From Streptomyces flavidovirens DSM 40150 (GTDB taxonomy: Bacteria > Actinomycetota > Actinomycetes > Streptomycetales > Streptomycetaceae): 64,000 bases of DNA. The notes under the pieces are model-generated. The model did not search any database, was not told the DNA's origin, and was given only the letters and a program-made list of their open reading frames with translations. A program made the position numbers and the translations under genes. Numbering within the stretch: the stretch's first letter is position 1; each line of letters opens with the position of its first letter. Shown piece after piece: positions 8,541-17,440 of this stretch. Location of the stretch: contig NZ_AUBE01000001.1 in the NCBI RefSeq assembly GCF_000429085.1, forward strand, positions 62,001 to 126,000, read 5' to 3'.

Positions 8541-9998
8541 TCACGTACGCCCCGGCCGCCCCGAGGACGGTCCGCAGCCGCAGTTGGCGATCGTGGAGGC
8601 GAGCCGGTCCAGGGCCGACTGGGCGGCGTCGGCTCCTGCGGTGCCGGAGGTGAGGAAGGCGAAGGAGAGGAGCCGGCCGTCCGCGTCGACGACGGTTCCG
8701 GCCAGCGTGTGCACGCCGCTGAGGGTGCCGGTCTTGGCGCGGACCATGCCCGTACCGGGTGAGTCCTCGGTGTACCGGTTCTTCAGGGTGCCGCTGAAAC
8801 CGGCCACCGGCAGGCCGGTCAGGACGGGGCGCAGTTCGGGCCGGGCCGGGTCGGCGGCGCGGGCGAGGAGGCCGGACAGCAGGGCCGCGGACATCCTGTT
8901 GGCGCGGTCGAGGCCGCTGCCGTCGGCGAAACGGGCGCCGGACAGCGGCAGCCGGAGCTTCTTCAGCCGGGACTCGACGGCCTTGCCGGCGCCTTCGAAG
9001 CCGGCCGGCTGGTCCGAGGCGAGCGCGGTCTGGCGGGCGAGGGCCTCGGCGATGTCGTTGTCGCTGTGGGTGAGGGTGCGCTCGACGAGGGCGGACAGGG
9101 GCGCGGAGAGGACCCTGGCGACCGGTTCGGCGTTGCCGGGGCCCTTGCCGGGTGAGGTGGCGCCCCTGGTCCCGACGCCGCGCTCGCGCAGCATGTCCGC
9201 GAACGCGCGGGCGGCGTCGCCCGCCGGGTCGGTGCTGCGCGGGGCGGGGCCGCTGCGGGAGCCGTCGAGCCGGCCCTCCTCGATCATCAAGGGACTGACG
9301 GGGCTGATGTTCTCGTTGGGACTGATGGGGTGAAGCTCGGGTCCCGAGTACAGCGTGGCGTCGTACGAGAGCTCCGTCTCTTCGGCGCCGCGGTCCCGCA
9401 GCGCCCGTACGGTGTCGTCGGCCAGCGAGGCCAGGTCGTCCCGGTCCAGCGTCGGGTCGCCGCCGCCGACCAGCACCGTCTTCCTGCCGTCCGGGGCCGC
9501 GGTGACGGTGGTGGCGATGCGGTGGTCGGGGCCGAGGGCCAAGAGCGCGGCGGCCGCCGTCGCGATCTTGATGGTGGAGGCCGGAATCATGCCGTCCGCG
9601 TCGCCCTTCCCGTACACCTGCGTGCCGGTCGCGGTGTCGATCACCGACGCGGTGGTGCGCAGCGTGCCGAGCTCGGGGTCGCGCAGCAGCGGATCCAGGG
9701 CGTCCGCGAGACCGCTCCTGGCGGGCGGCGGTACGGGCGCGCCGAGCGCGGTGAGCACGCCGGGCGCGCTGGGGGCGGGCGCCGGGACGGAGCCCGCGGG
9801 GGGCTCGTGATGTGCGCCACCCTTCCCGGCTCCATGGGCCCGCGAGGTGCCCGCCGGGTCCTGGGAGGCGGCGCGGACCCGCTCGGCCTTACGCTGACCG
9901 GAGTCCCAGGGGCCCGCAGCGGCCACCGCCCCGGCGGAGAGGGCAAGACCGGCGACAGCCGCGATCGTCGCGAGCTGCCACGTTCTGCGATCCAGCAC
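8541..9998 (-). CDS. dacB: D-alanyl-D-alanine carboxypeptidase/endopeptidase (PBP4 family)
   Basis: A 485-residue class C low-molecular-weight penicillin-binding protein that trims or cleaves peptidoglycan cross-links outside the membrane. It has an N-terminal hydrophobic signal or anchor (residues about 6-26) then a proline-rich linker. The three active-site motifs are present: STIK (in PASTIKIATA), SDN (in THSDNDIAEAL) and KTG (in RAKTGTLSGV). A GTG at 10043 is in frame, but I prefer GTG 9998, which has an upstream AAAGGGG and puts the signal peptide at the N terminus. It is divergent from ppa. Confidence 0.93.
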   Translation of the reverse strand: MLDRRTWQLATIAAVAGLALSAGAVAAAGPWDSGQRKAERVRAASQDPAGTSRAHGAGKGGAHHEPPAGSVPAPAPSAPGVLTALGAPVPPPARSGLADALDPLLRDPELGTLRTTASVIDTATGTQVYGKGDADGMIPASTIKIATAAAALLALGPDHRIATTVTAAPDGRKTVLVGGGDPTLDRDDLASLADDTVRALRDRGAEETELSYDATLYSGPELHPISPNENISPVSPLMIEEGRLDGSRSGPAPRSTDPAGDAARAFADMLRERGVGTRGATSPGKGPGNAEPVARVLSAPLSALVERTLTHSDNDIAEALARQTALASDQPAGFEGAGKAVESRLKKLRLPLSGARFADGSGLDRANRMSAALLSGLLARAADPARPELRPVLTGLPVAGFSGTLKNRYTEDSPGTGMVRAKTGTLSGVHTLAGTVVDADGRLLSFAFLTSGTAGADAAQSALDRLASTIANCGCGPSSGRPGRT

Positions 9999-10176
9999 CT
10001 CGGACCAGCCCCTTTCGCGATCACACACCTGCGTGAGGGACACTTAACCACTGCGTGTTGCCGGGGGCATGACGCCCCGGCTCGTCCGGCCTACCGAACC
10101 GGCCGGGAGTCTGGGGGTCGCCCCTCAGAAGGACGCAGCACACCCGGAGTTTGCGCTGATCATGGAGGAACCACCC

Positions 10177-10671
10177 GTGGAGTTCGACGTCACCATCGAG
10201 ATTCCGAAGGGTTCGCGGAACAAGTACGAGGTGGACCACGAGACGGGTCGGATCCGCCTGGACCGTCGACTCTTCACTTCCACGAGCTACCCGGCGGACT
10301 ACGGCTTCGTCGACAACACCCTCGGCGAGGACGGCGACCCGCTGGACGCGCTCGTACTGCTGGACGAGCCCACGTTCCCCGGCTGTGTCATCAAGTGCCG
10401 CGCGATCGGCATGTTCCGGATGACCGACGAGGCAGGCGGCGACGACAAGCTGCTGTGCGTCCCGGCGTCGGACCCGCGCGTGGAGCACCTGCGCGACATC
10501 CACCACGTGTCGGAGTTCGACCGCCTGGAGATCCAGCACTTCTTCGAGGTCTACAAGGACCTGGAGCCCGGCAAGTCCGTAGAGGGCGCCGACTGGGTCG
10601 GCCGCACCGAGGCCGAGGCCGAGGTCGAGGCCTCCTACAAGCGCCTGCAGGCGCAGGGCGGCAGCCACTGA
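10177..10671 (+). CDS. ppa: inorganic pyrophosphatase
   Basis: A 164-residue soluble family I pyrophosphatase that hydrolyses PPi and drives biosynthetic reactions. The active-site signature D-G-D-P-x-D is seen as [10 protein letters not shown], with [17 protein letters not shown] at the N terminus and YKDLEPGK near the end. The start is the GTG at 10177, which has GGAGG eight bases upstream (10164-10168) and gives the common N terminus [13 protein letters not shown] perfect hairpin terminator follows. Confidence 0.97.
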   Translation: MEFDVTIEIPKGSRNKYEVDHETGRIRLDRRLFTSTSYPADYGFVDNTLGEDGDPLDALVLLDEPTFPGCVIKCRAIGMFRMTDEAGGDDKLLCVPASDPRVEHLRDIHHVSEFDRLEIQHFFEVYKDLEPGKSVEGADWVGRTEAEAEVEASYKRLQAQGGSH

Positions 10672-10699
10672 CGAGCCCCCCGGCTCGGCTCTGACATCA

Positions 10700-10739
10700 C
10701 GGCGGGCGGTGCACCCCAATGGGGGTGCACCGCCCGCCG
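10700..10739 (+). terminator. 18-bp hairpin terminator after ppa
   Basis: Bases 10700-10717 pair perfectly with 10722-10739 around a four-base loop (AATG). It begins 28 bases after the ppa stop. There is no T tract, as is common for Streptomyces terminators. Confidence 0.85.
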
Positions 10740-10860
10740 CGTGTTGAGCGGCGCGCGAGGGGAAGGTGTCCGTCCGCATACTGGGCATGTCTGGCCATGG
10801 CTTGAATGTGCCGACGGACTGACTGGATCAAGGAATCGAAGCATCGAAGCGAGGCAAGTA

Positions 10861-12552
10861 GTGGCGGAGCCGAAACGCGGCGGCAGCGGGGCCGAGAGCG
10901 AGGGCCCCGAGGATCGCAAGCCGCAGTCGGACGAGGCGCGCAGCGCCTTCACTCCGCCGGCCGGGGTGGAGCAGCCGGAGCCGCCCGAGGAGAACAGCCC
11001 GACCTCCGAGTTCGCCGTTCCGGAGGGGCTGACCACGGGCGAGCACCCCATCCCGCCGGAGGCGTCGGCCTTCGACACCCCGAGCACCTACAGCGCCCGC
11101 AACGCGCCGCCCGCGTTCACCCCGGCCCAGGGGATGCCCATGGTCAGGCTGACCAAGGAGGCGCCCTGGCAGGACCGGATGCGTACGCTGCTGCGGATGC
11201 CGGTCATGGACCGGCCGGTGCCGGAGCCGGTGCAGCGGCACGACGAGGCCGGGCCCGCCGTACCGCGCGTGCTGGACCTGACGCTGCGTATCGGCGAGCT
11301 GCTGCTCGCGGGCGGCGAGGGGGCCGAGGACGTCGAGGCGGCGATGTTCGGCGTGAGCCGGGCGTACGGGCTCGACCGCTGCGAGCCGAACGTGACCTTC
11401 ACGCTGCTGTCGATCTCCTACCAGCCGTCGCTGGTGGAGGACCCGGTGACGGCGAGCAGGACCGTACGCCGCCGGGGCACCGACTACACGCGGCTGGCGG
11501 CGGTCTACCACCTGATCGACGACATCACGTCTCCGGACACCGACGTCACGCTGGAGGAGGCGTACCGCACGCTCGCGGAGATACGCCGTAACCGTCACCC
11601 GTATCCGGGCTGGGCGCTGACGTCGGCCAGCGGGCTGCTGGCCGGTGCGGCTTCCGTGCTGGTCGGCGGTGGGCCTGTGGTGTTCCTGGCGGCCGCGATC
11701 GGAGCGATGCTCGGTGACCGGCTGGCGTGGCTGTGCGCCGGGCGCGGGCTGCCGGAGTTCTACCAGTTCGTGGTGGCGGCGATGCCGCCCGCCGCGATGG
11801 GGGTGGCGCTCACGCTGGCACCGACGACGACGATGTGGGACGTCCGGCCGTCCGCCGTGATCACCGGTGGGCTGTTCGCGCTGCTGCCGGGGCGGGCCCT
11901 GGTCGCGGGCGTACAGGACGGTCTGACCGGCTACTACATCACCGCGTCGGCGCGGTTGCTCGAAGTCATGTACTTCTTCATCGCGATCGTCATCGGCGTG
12001 CTGGTCGTGCTCTATCTGGGCGTGCAACTGGACGCCGAGCTGCACGCGGCGACGTCGCTGGAGACCGTGGAGCGGCCGGTGACGCAGATCCTGGCGTCGA
12101 TGCTGCTCTGTTTCGCCTTCGCGATCCTGCTACAGCAGGAACGTAACACCGTGCTGATCGTGACCCTGAACGGCGGAGTGGCCTGGATCGTGTACGGCGC
12201 GATGCACGACGTCGGCGAGATCTCCGCGGTGGCCTCGACGGCGGTCGCGGCCGGTGTGGTGGGCCTCTTCGGCCAGCTGTTCTCGCGCTACCAGTACGCG
12301 TCGGCGCTGCCGTACGTCACGGCGGCGATCGGTCCGCTGCTGCCGGGCTCGTCGACGTACTTCGGTCTGCTGGGCATCGCGCAGAACGATCTGAACCAGG
12401 GGCTCGCGTCCCTGTCGAAGGCGGCGGCCCTGTCACTGGCCATCGCCATCGGGGTGAATCTGGGTGGCGAGATCTCCCGGCTGTTCCTGAAGGTGCCGGG
12501 GGCGGGCCGTGGGGCGAGCCGCCGCGCGGCCAAGCGGACGCGCGGCTTCTAG
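10861..12552 (+). CDS. threonine/serine exporter family membrane protein
   Basis: A 563-residue protein with the two fused domains of ThrE-type exporters (DUF1212 then DUF3815). About 115 N-terminal residues are charged and proline-rich and look disordered. The DUF1212 part begins near VLDLTLRIGELLLAGGEGAEDVEAAM, followed by roughly ten hydrophobic helices from about residue 240 to the end. It probably exports threonine, serine or similar small solutes by proton exchange; the substrate is inferred from the family only. The GTG at 10861 has a weak AGG upstream. It converges on the dedA gene. Confidence 0.85.
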   Translation: MAEPKRGGSGAESEGPEDRKPQSDEARSAFTPPAGVEQPEPPEENSPTSEFAVPEGLTTGEHPIPPEASAFDTPSTYSARNAPPAFTPAQGMPMVRLTKEAPWQDRMRTLLRMPVMDRPVPEPVQRHDEAGPAVPRVLDLTLRIGELLLAGGEGAEDVEAAMFGVSRAYGLDRCEPNVTFTLLSISYQPSLVEDPVTASRTVRRRGTDYTRLAAVYHLIDDITSPDTDVTLEEAYRTLAEIRRNRHPYPGWALTSASGLLAGAASVLVGGGPVVFLAAAIGAMLGDRLAWLCAGRGLPEFYQFVVAAMPPAAMGVALTLAPTTTMWDVRPSAVITGGLFALLPGRALVAGVQDGLTGYYITASARLLEVMYFFIAIVIGVLVVLYLGVQLDAELHAATSLETVERPVTQILASMLLCFAFAILLQQERNTVLIVTLNGGVAWIVYGAMHDVGEISAVASTAVAAGVVGLFGQLFSRYQYASALPYVTAAIGPLLPGSSTYFGLLGIAQNDLNQGLASLSKAAALSLAIAIGVNLGGEISRLFLKVPGAGRGASRRAAKRTRGF

Positions 12553-12567
12553 GCTCTGGGCACCGGG

Positions 12568-13266
12568 TCAGCGCTTGGCGTGGCGGCCGCGCGAGGCCGG
12601 GGGCGTGCCGTCGGCCGGGCCGCCGCTCTCGACGGCTGCGGCCTTCTTACCCTTGCCGCGGGCGCGCAGGTACTCGATGACGATCGGGAGCACCGAGACC
12701 AGCACGATCAGGATCAGGATCGCTTCGATGTGCTTGTGGACGAAGTCGACCTTGCCGAGCGAGGCGCCGAGCAGCGTGACGCCCGCGCCCCACAGCACAC
12801 CACCGATGATGTTGAACGTGATGAACGAGCGGTAGTTCATCCGGCTCACGCCGGCGATGATCGGCGTGAAGGTACGGACGATCGGCACGAAGCGGGCCAG
12901 GACCAGCGACTTGGGGCCGTACTTCTCGAAGAAGTCGTGGGCCTTCTCGACGTTCTCCTGTTTGAAGAGCCGGGAGTCCGGCCGGGTGAAGAGGGCAGGT
13001 CCGACCTTGCGGCCGAAGAGATAGCCGACCTGGTCACCGATGATCGCCGCGAGGACGACCAGGGTGCAGACCAGCCACAGCGGGGTTTTCAGGGCGCCCG
13101 TGGTCACCAGCAGTCCGGTGGTGAACAGCAGCGAGTCGCCCGGCAGGAAGAAGCCGATGAGCAGGCCGGACTCGGCGAACACGATGACCAGCAGGCCGAT
13201 CAGACCGAACTGCTCCAGCAGATAATTCGGCTCCAGCCAGCTCGGTCCGAGCGCAAGCGTATTCAC
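12568..13266 (-). CDS. DedA family membrane protein
   Basis: A 232-residue SNARE-associated/DedA protein. The family motif region ESGLLIGFFLPGDSLLFTTGLL is present in part as FFLPGDSLLF, with E before it, and the second signature appears as RFVPIVRTFTPIIAGVSRM, which holds conserved arginines of the re-entrant loop. Four or five membrane segments are visible and the tail is basic (RARGKGKK). DedA proteins are thought to flip phospholipids or isoprenoid carriers and affect envelope stress. Fifteen bases separate its end from the converging exporter gene. Confidence 0.9.
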   Translation of the reverse strand: MNTLALGPSWLEPNYLLEQFGLIGLLVIVFAESGLLIGFFLPGDSLLFTTGLLVTTGALKTPLWLVCTLVVLAAIIGDQVGYLFGRKVGPALFTRPDSRLFKQENVEKAHDFFEKYGPKSLVLARFVPIVRTFTPIIAGVSRMNYRSFITFNIIGGVLWGAGVTLLGASLGKVDFVHKHIEAILILIVLVSVLPIVIEYLRARGKGKKAAAVESGGPADGTPPASRGRHAKR

Positions 13267-13414
13267 GGGTACCGGGCTCCAGGGTGGGATCGTCTGCGGG
13301 TTTGCTGCCCAAAGCTATCAACGCCACCGGGGATCTCCTGGTTCCAGCGACCGGTTACGGTACGGCCACGGAGCGCCTCCGGGGCCGCACTTGAACCGTT
13401 CGCCCGGCCGCGCG

Positions 13415-13846
13415 CTACGCGTGACGTGCGGCGTTGGCCAGGATCGCCTCGCGCAAGTAGGCAGCCAGGCCCGGCTTCGCCGCGTCGATGGACGCCGTGA
13501 AGCGCTCGTCCGTGACGTACATCTCGGCGAGACAGACGTGCATGTCGTAGCCGCAGTCGTAGTAATTGCGGCTGATCTGGGCGCGGTGCTCCTCCGCGAG
13601 GTCCATGGCCCGGACGGAGCCGGGCGCGGCGCCCGCCTCCATGGCGGCGACCAGGCGGGCGGTGTTCTCCTCCCCCTCCGCCTTGATCCGCAGCCAGTCC
13701 TCCTTGGTGTACGACGCGGCCTTGCGCTGCGACTCCTTGTACGCGTCGCTGGTGCCCCAGCGCTGCGCGGCCTCCTCGGCGTACTGATCGGGATCGTGGT
13801 CGCCGAAGACCTCGAACTTCTCTTCCGGGGTGAGATTGATGCCCAT
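13415..13846 (-). CDS. tipA: TipAS, internally initiated drug-binding domain
   Basis: The ATG at 13846 lies inside tipA, in frame, and is preceded at ideal distance by TGGAGG (13855-13860). Translation here gives a 143-residue protein beginning MGINLTPEEKFEVFG, matching the known TipAS start. In S. lividans this short form is made in excess over TipAL and sequesters thiopeptides. Confidence 0.88.
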   Translation of the reverse strand: MGINLTPEEKFEVFGDHDPDQYAEEAAQRWGTSDAYKESQRKAASYTKEDWLRIKAEGEENTARLVAAMEAGAAPGSVRAMDLAEEHRAQISRNYYDCGYDMHVCLAEMYVTDERFTASIDAAKPGLAAYLREAILANAARHA

Positions 13847-14173
13847 CTTCCGTGCCTCCAAGGCGTTTTCGACGGCGGCGGCCATCGCCTGCAGTTTCGC
13901 GATCCGGCCGGACAGCAGCTCGTGCTGGCGCCGCAGGTGCTCCCGCGGGTCCACGTCCGGATCGTCGAGGAGGGCCGCCACCTCGTCGAGCGGGAAGCCG
14001 AGCTCCCGGTAGAACAGGATCTGCTGCAGCCGGTCGAGGTCGGCGTCGTCATAGCGCCGGTGGCCCGCCTGGCTGCGGCCGCCCGGAGAGAGCAGCCCGA
14101 TCTCGTCGTAGTGGTGCAGTGTGCGCACCGTCACTCCGGCGAATTTGGCGACCTGTCCAACGGAGTAGCTCAT
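13415..14173 (-). CDS. tipA: MerR-family thiopeptide-responsive activator TipAL, with internal TipAS start
   Basis: A 252-residue regulator with an N-terminal MerR winged helix (VGQVAKFAGVTVRTLHHYDE) and a C-terminal thiopeptide-binding TipAS domain. Thiostrepton-type drugs bind covalently to a cysteine there; both relevant cysteines are present at residues 207 and 214 (YDCGYDMHVC), the same numbers as in S. lividans. The ATG at 14173 has AAGGAG upstream. A second in-frame start, ATG at 13846 (residue 110), has TGGAGG eight bases upstream (13860-13855) and would give the 143-residue TipAS alone. The upstream palindrome at 14216-14232 suggests autoactivation. Confidence 0.97.
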   Translation of the reverse strand: MSYSVGQVAKFAGVTVRTLHHYDEIGLLSPGGRSQAGHRRYDDADLDRLQQILFYRELGFPLDEVAALLDDPDVDPREHLRRQHELLSGRIAKLQAMAAAVENALEARKMGINLTPEEKFEVFGDHDPDQYAEEAAQRWGTSDAYKESQRKAASYTKEDWLRIKAEGEENTARLVAAMEAGAAPGSVRAMDLAEEHRAQISRNYYDCGYDMHVCLAEMYVTDERFTASIDAAKPGLAAYLREAILANAARHA

Positions 14174-14214
14174 CGCTTTCCGCTCCTTCTTCTCGGTACG
14201 CGTCTGAGCCTGAG

Positions 14215-14240
14215 CCCTCACGTCACGTCAGGTGCAAGCC
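14215..14240 (-). promoter_or_regulatory. tipA promoter and TipAL operator
   Basis: Read on the minus strand, 14240-14215 gives GGCTTGCACCT followed by GACGTGACGTGAGG. From memory this closely matches the thiostrepton-inducible S. lividans tipA promoter. Bases 14216-14232 form an imperfect palindrome, CCTCACGT/ACGTCAGG around a central C, the expected dimeric MerR-type operator, about 43 bases before the tipA ATG. Confidence 0.8.
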
Positions 14241-14276
14241 CCGTTCGCCACGGTTGCCGGCCCGGCAACGCGCGGC

Positions 14277-14620
14277 TCAGCCCCGGGTCTCGCCGCGCTC
14301 CAGAGCCACCAGCTCGAAGGCCGTCTTGCCGTCCAGGCTCTCGCGGATGATGTCGGCGTGCCCTGCGTGCCTGGACATCTCGGTGATCAGCCGGAGCAGC
14401 AGCCAGCGCATCGACACCCGCTCCGAGTCGGGGAACCACGGCTCGTCGGGCAGCGCGAAGGTGTCGTCCGCGACAGCTCGCTCGCGCTCGGCCTGGTCGC
14501 CGCCTGTTCGTCCGTCAGGCCCAGCAGCGCCCTGCGGACGCCGCCGCGCTCGGCGTCCAGGAAGGCCAGGAGCGCGCCGCGCTCGTCGCCGGGGGCCTCT
14601 GCGTTCACGTGTACGACCAT
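14277..14620 (-). pseudogene. DinB-like/DUF664 protein, internal deletion with frame change
   Basis: Two fragments of one DinB-superfamily (DUF664, mycothiol transferase-like) protein lie in different frames. The N-terminal 50 residues run from ATG 14620 and end at SASELS (14471); the C-terminal 63 residues resume at DDTFALPDEPWFP (14468) and run to the stop at 14277. Intact relatives are about 170 residues, with a 55-60 residue middle section that is absent here. The junction has only two extra bases, so a single deletion both removed the core and shifted the frame. The product should be non-functional. It is flanked by tipA and the aldehyde dehydrogenase gene. Confidence 0.85.
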
Positions 14621-14710
14621 GGCGTCCGCCTCTTCTCGTCGTCGAACTGACAAGAAGCAAGCTACGAGCCCTTGCGGACAGGGTCTGTCCGCGATCGCGA
14701 CATCAGGGTG

Positions 14711-16168
14711 TCAGAAGGGGAATCGCGTCCGCCCGTGCTGCACCGAGATCCACTTCTGGGTGGTGAACGCCTCCACCGCCGAGTCCCCGTTGAGCCGCCC
14801 GATGCCCGAGAACTTCTCGCCGCCGAAAGCCACCTGCGGTTCGTCCTGGACGGTCGAGTCGTTGATGTGGATCATCCCGGTCTCGACGCGCTTGGCGAAC
14901 CGCACGCCCCGCTCCACGTTCCCCGTGTGGACCGCCCCGCTCAGCCCGTACTGGCTGTCGTTGGCGATCCGTACGGCCTCTTCCTCACCGTCGAAGGGGA
15001 TCAGCAGCACCACGGGGCCGAAGATCTCCTGCGTAAGGACCGGAGAGTCGGCCGGCAGCCCGCTGAGTACGGTCGGCTCGACAAGGTTGCCGCGCGTAGA
15101 TCCCCGTACGAGCGCGGTCGCGCCCTCCGCGAGCGCCTGCTCCACGAGCCCCGCCAGCGCGTCCGCCTGGAAGGTGTTGATGACCGGCCCGATGTGGGTC
15201 CTGGGGTCGGCCGGGTCGCCGGTCACCAGGGACCGTACCTTCGCGACGAACTTCTCCGTGAACTCCGCCTCGACCGACCGGTCCACCAGGATGCGGTTGG
15301 CGGCCATGCAGACCTGCCCCTGGTACACGAAACGGCTGAAGACCGCCGCGTCCACCGCGTAGTCGATGTCTGCGTCGTCCAGCACGACCAGCGCGCTGTT
15401 GCCGCTCAGTTCGAGCACCGCGCGCTTGAAGTGGCCGGCGGCGACGGCGGCGACGTGCCGCCCCACCTTGTCGGAGCCGGCGAAGGAGATCACCTTCGGG
15501 ACCCGGTGCTCTATCAACGCGTCGCCGACCTCCGCGATGTCGGTGACCAGCACGTTGAGCAGTCCGGCCGGCAGCCCCGCGTCCTCGAAGATCTTGGCTA
15601 TCAGGCCGCCGCCGACGACGGGCGTGTTCTGGTTCGGCTTGATGACGACCGCGTTGCCGAGCGCCAGCGCGGGGGCGACCGACTTGATCGTCACCAGGAA
15701 GGGGAAGTTGAAGGGGCTGATGACCCCGACGACACCGACCGGCAGCCGGTAGACGCGGTTCTCCTTGCCGTCCACGGGCGAGGGCAGGATGCTCCCCTCG
15801 GGCCGCAGCGCGGTCTGCATCGCCTCGCGCAGGAACTCCTGGGCGAGATGTACCTCGTACGCCGCCTTCAGCCGCGTACCGCCGAGCTCGTCGATGATCG
15901 CCTCGGTGATCTCGTCCTCGCGGTCCTGCGTAATCCGCAGGGCCCGTTCCAGGACGTCCCTCCTGCGGTACGCGCTCGACGCGGCCCAGGCCGGCTGCGC
16001 GCGCTCGGCCGCGAGGTAGGCCTCGTCGACCTCGTCCAGCGAGGCGACGGTGATCGCGGCGAGCTTCTCCCCGTTGTACGGGTTGAAGTCGATGATGTCC
16101 CACGAGCCGCTGCCGGTCCGCCACGCGCCGTCGATGTACTGGTGGGCCAGGTCGGTGAAGAAGGACAT
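14711..16168 (-). CDS. NAD(P)-dependent aldehyde dehydrogenase (benzaldehyde/vanillin type)
   Basis: A 485-residue aldehyde dehydrogenase oxidising an aldehyde to an acid. The catalytic cysteine is in FVYQGQVCMAANRI and the general-base glutamate in LELSGNS; the cofactor-binding NQNTPVVGGGLIAKIFEDAG region is present. Overall it resembles the vanillin/benzaldehyde dehydrogenase branch, but the substrate is inferred. I chose ATG 16168 over an in-frame start at 16219 because AGGGG lies just upstream and the extra residues are not family-like. Confidence 0.9.
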   Translation of the reverse strand: MSFFTDLAHQYIDGAWRTGSGSWDIIDFNPYNGEKLAAITVASLDEVDEAYLAAERAQPAWAASSAYRRRDVLERALRITQDREDEITEAIIDELGGTRLKAAYEVHLAQEFLREAMQTALRPEGSILPSPVDGKENRVYRLPVGVVGVISPFNFPFLVTIKSVAPALALGNAVVIKPNQNTPVVGGGLIAKIFEDAGLPAGLLNVLVTDIAEVGDALIEHRVPKVISFAGSDKVGRHVAAVAAGHFKRAVLELSGNSALVVLDDADIDYAVDAAVFSRFVYQGQVCMAANRILVDRSVEAEFTEKFVAKVRSLVTGDPADPRTHIGPVINTFQADALAGLVEQALAEGATALVRGSTRGNLVEPTVLSGLPADSPVLTQEIFGPVVLLIPFDGEEEAVRIANDSQYGLSGAVHTGNVERGVRFAKRVETGMIHINDSTVQDEPQVAFGGEKFSGIGRLNGDSAVEAFTTQKWISVQHGRTRFPF

Positions 16169-16231
16169 GCGATCCCCTACTGCAAGGTGTACAGGTGCAG
16201 GCTCCTGATGAAACGTCATCCTACTGGCCAG

Positions 16232-17095
16232 TTACGTCAGTTGGAGTAGACCACGCAGCACGTCCCGCGTTTCCGCCGCGCTCGGGCTGTCCTTCTGGAG
16301 CCGCTCCATCACCCGTTGGTACTGGGCGACTTCCTCGCGCTTGTCCAGATAGAGCGCGCTGGTGAGCTGCTCCAGGTAGACGAGGTCGGAGAGATCCGAC
16401 TCGGGGAACTGCAGCATCGTGAACGCGCCGCTCTCGCCCGCGTGCCCGCCGAAGCTGAACGGCATGACCTGAAGCGTGATGTTCGGCTGCTCGGACACCT
16501 CGATGAGGTGCTGCAACTGCCCCCGCATCACGGCCCGGTCGCCGTACGGGCGGCGCAGCGCGGCCTCGTCCAGTACGGCGTGGAAGTGCGGTGCGCGCTC
16601 GGACACGAGCACCTTCTGGCGTTCCAGGCGCAGCGCGACCCTGCGGTCGATCTCGGCCGCGCTCGCGTGCGGTATGCCGCGGGAGACGACGGCGTGCGCG
16701 TAGCTCTCCGTCTGCAACAGCCCGTGCACGAACTGGACTTCGTAAATCCGGATGAGCGAGGCGGCACCCTCCAGGCCGATGTACGTCTGGAACCAGCCGG
16801 GCAGCACGTCGCCGTAACTGTGCCACCAGCCCGCCACGTTGGCCTCCCGCGCCAGGCTCAGCAGCGACTCGCGCTCGGCCTGGTCCGTGACGCCGTAGAG
16901 CGTCAGCAGGTCCTCGACATCCCTGGCCTTGAAGCTCACCCGTCCCAACTCCATGCGGCTGATCTTCGATTCGGATGCTCGGATCGAATAGCCGGCCGCT
17001 TCGCGGGTGACCCCACGGGACTCACGCAGCCGCCTCAGCTGGGATCCCAGCAGGATGCGCCGCACCACAGAGCCGCTCGACTCGCCTGCGGTCAC
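16232..17095 (-). CDS. XRE-family regulator with DUF5753 domain
   Basis: A 287-residue regulator of the WhiJ/BldB-associated type found in many copies in Streptomyces. The N-terminal helix-turn-helix is QLRRLRESRGVTREAAGYSIRASESKISRMELG, and the rest is the DUF5753 domain (from about residue 95), including GLLQTESYAHAVV. Such genes occur with a small DUF397 protein and an anti-sigma-like ATPase; both are found next to this one. GTG 17095 has GGAGG upstream. It probably controls the neighbours through the shared element described at 17289 and 18311. Confidence 0.9.
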   Translation of the reverse strand: MTAGESSGSVVRRILLGSQLRRLRESRGVTREAAGYSIRASESKISRMELGRVSFKARDVEDLLTLYGVTDQAERESLLSLAREANVAGWWHSYGDVLPGWFQTYIGLEGAASLIRIYEVQFVHGLLQTESYAHAVVSRGIPHASAAEIDRRVALRLERQKVLVSERAPHFHAVLDEAALRRPYGDRAVMRGQLQHLIEVSEQPNITLQVMPFSFGGHAGESGAFTMLQFPESDLSDLVYLEQLTSALYLDKREEVAQYQRVMERLQKDSPSAAETRDVLRGLLQLT

Positions 17096-17440
17096 TTCTC
17101 CAGCCCTCCCCAGTCCGACAGTTCAGTAGCGGAGTGTCCTCCCCCAGGTCTCCGAGAGCCGCAGTCTGCCATTAAAACGCTTCGCCCCGTACTCATCCGA
17201 TTACGGAAATAGCAAGAGCGGTACAAGACACCGAAAGAGGTCGGGCGGATAAATGCACAAGAACCAGCACGGGGTCGGACAGGTCCGGCGCGTGCACGTG
17301 CATCTGCCCTTGCATCTGCCGTACGCATTCGGAACCATGGTCCGCGCGCACCTGCATGCTCTTTCGTGCTGACGCCGTACTACCGCCGCATCTCTACCGC
17401 TGTATCGCAACGACCGCGAATCCCAGGGGGAGTGCCTCGC
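17096..17440. promoter_or_regulatory. divergent intergenic region, XRE gene / ATP-binding gene
   Basis: This 345-base gap contains no credible gene. It is less GC-rich next to the XRE gene (around 17165-17240). It carries the element at 17289-17316 that recurs inverted upstream of the DUF397 gene. Further TGCATC and TGCATG words follow at 17311 and near 17351. Confidence 0.7.
17289..17316 (+). promoter_or_regulatory. shared 28-bp element, copy 1 (upstream of ATP-binding gene)
   Basis: The sequence starts CGCGTGCACGTGCATCTGCC and continues CTTGCATC. It matches 27 of 28 bases of the reverse complement of 18311-18338. TTGCAT at its end could act as a -35 element, with AACCAT 17 bases on. It lies 124 bases before the ATP-binding gene start. 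Confidence 0.75.

Noticed and set aside
10069-10176. Longer N terminus for inorganic pyrophosphatase
   Set aside because: The GGAGG at 10164-10168 and the family's standard start favour GTG 10177; the extension is not family-like.
14640-14660. TTGTCAGTT on the minus strand upstream of the broken DinB-like gene as a third damage promoter
   Set aside because: The ninth base differs and no -10 is found at the required eight-base spacing.
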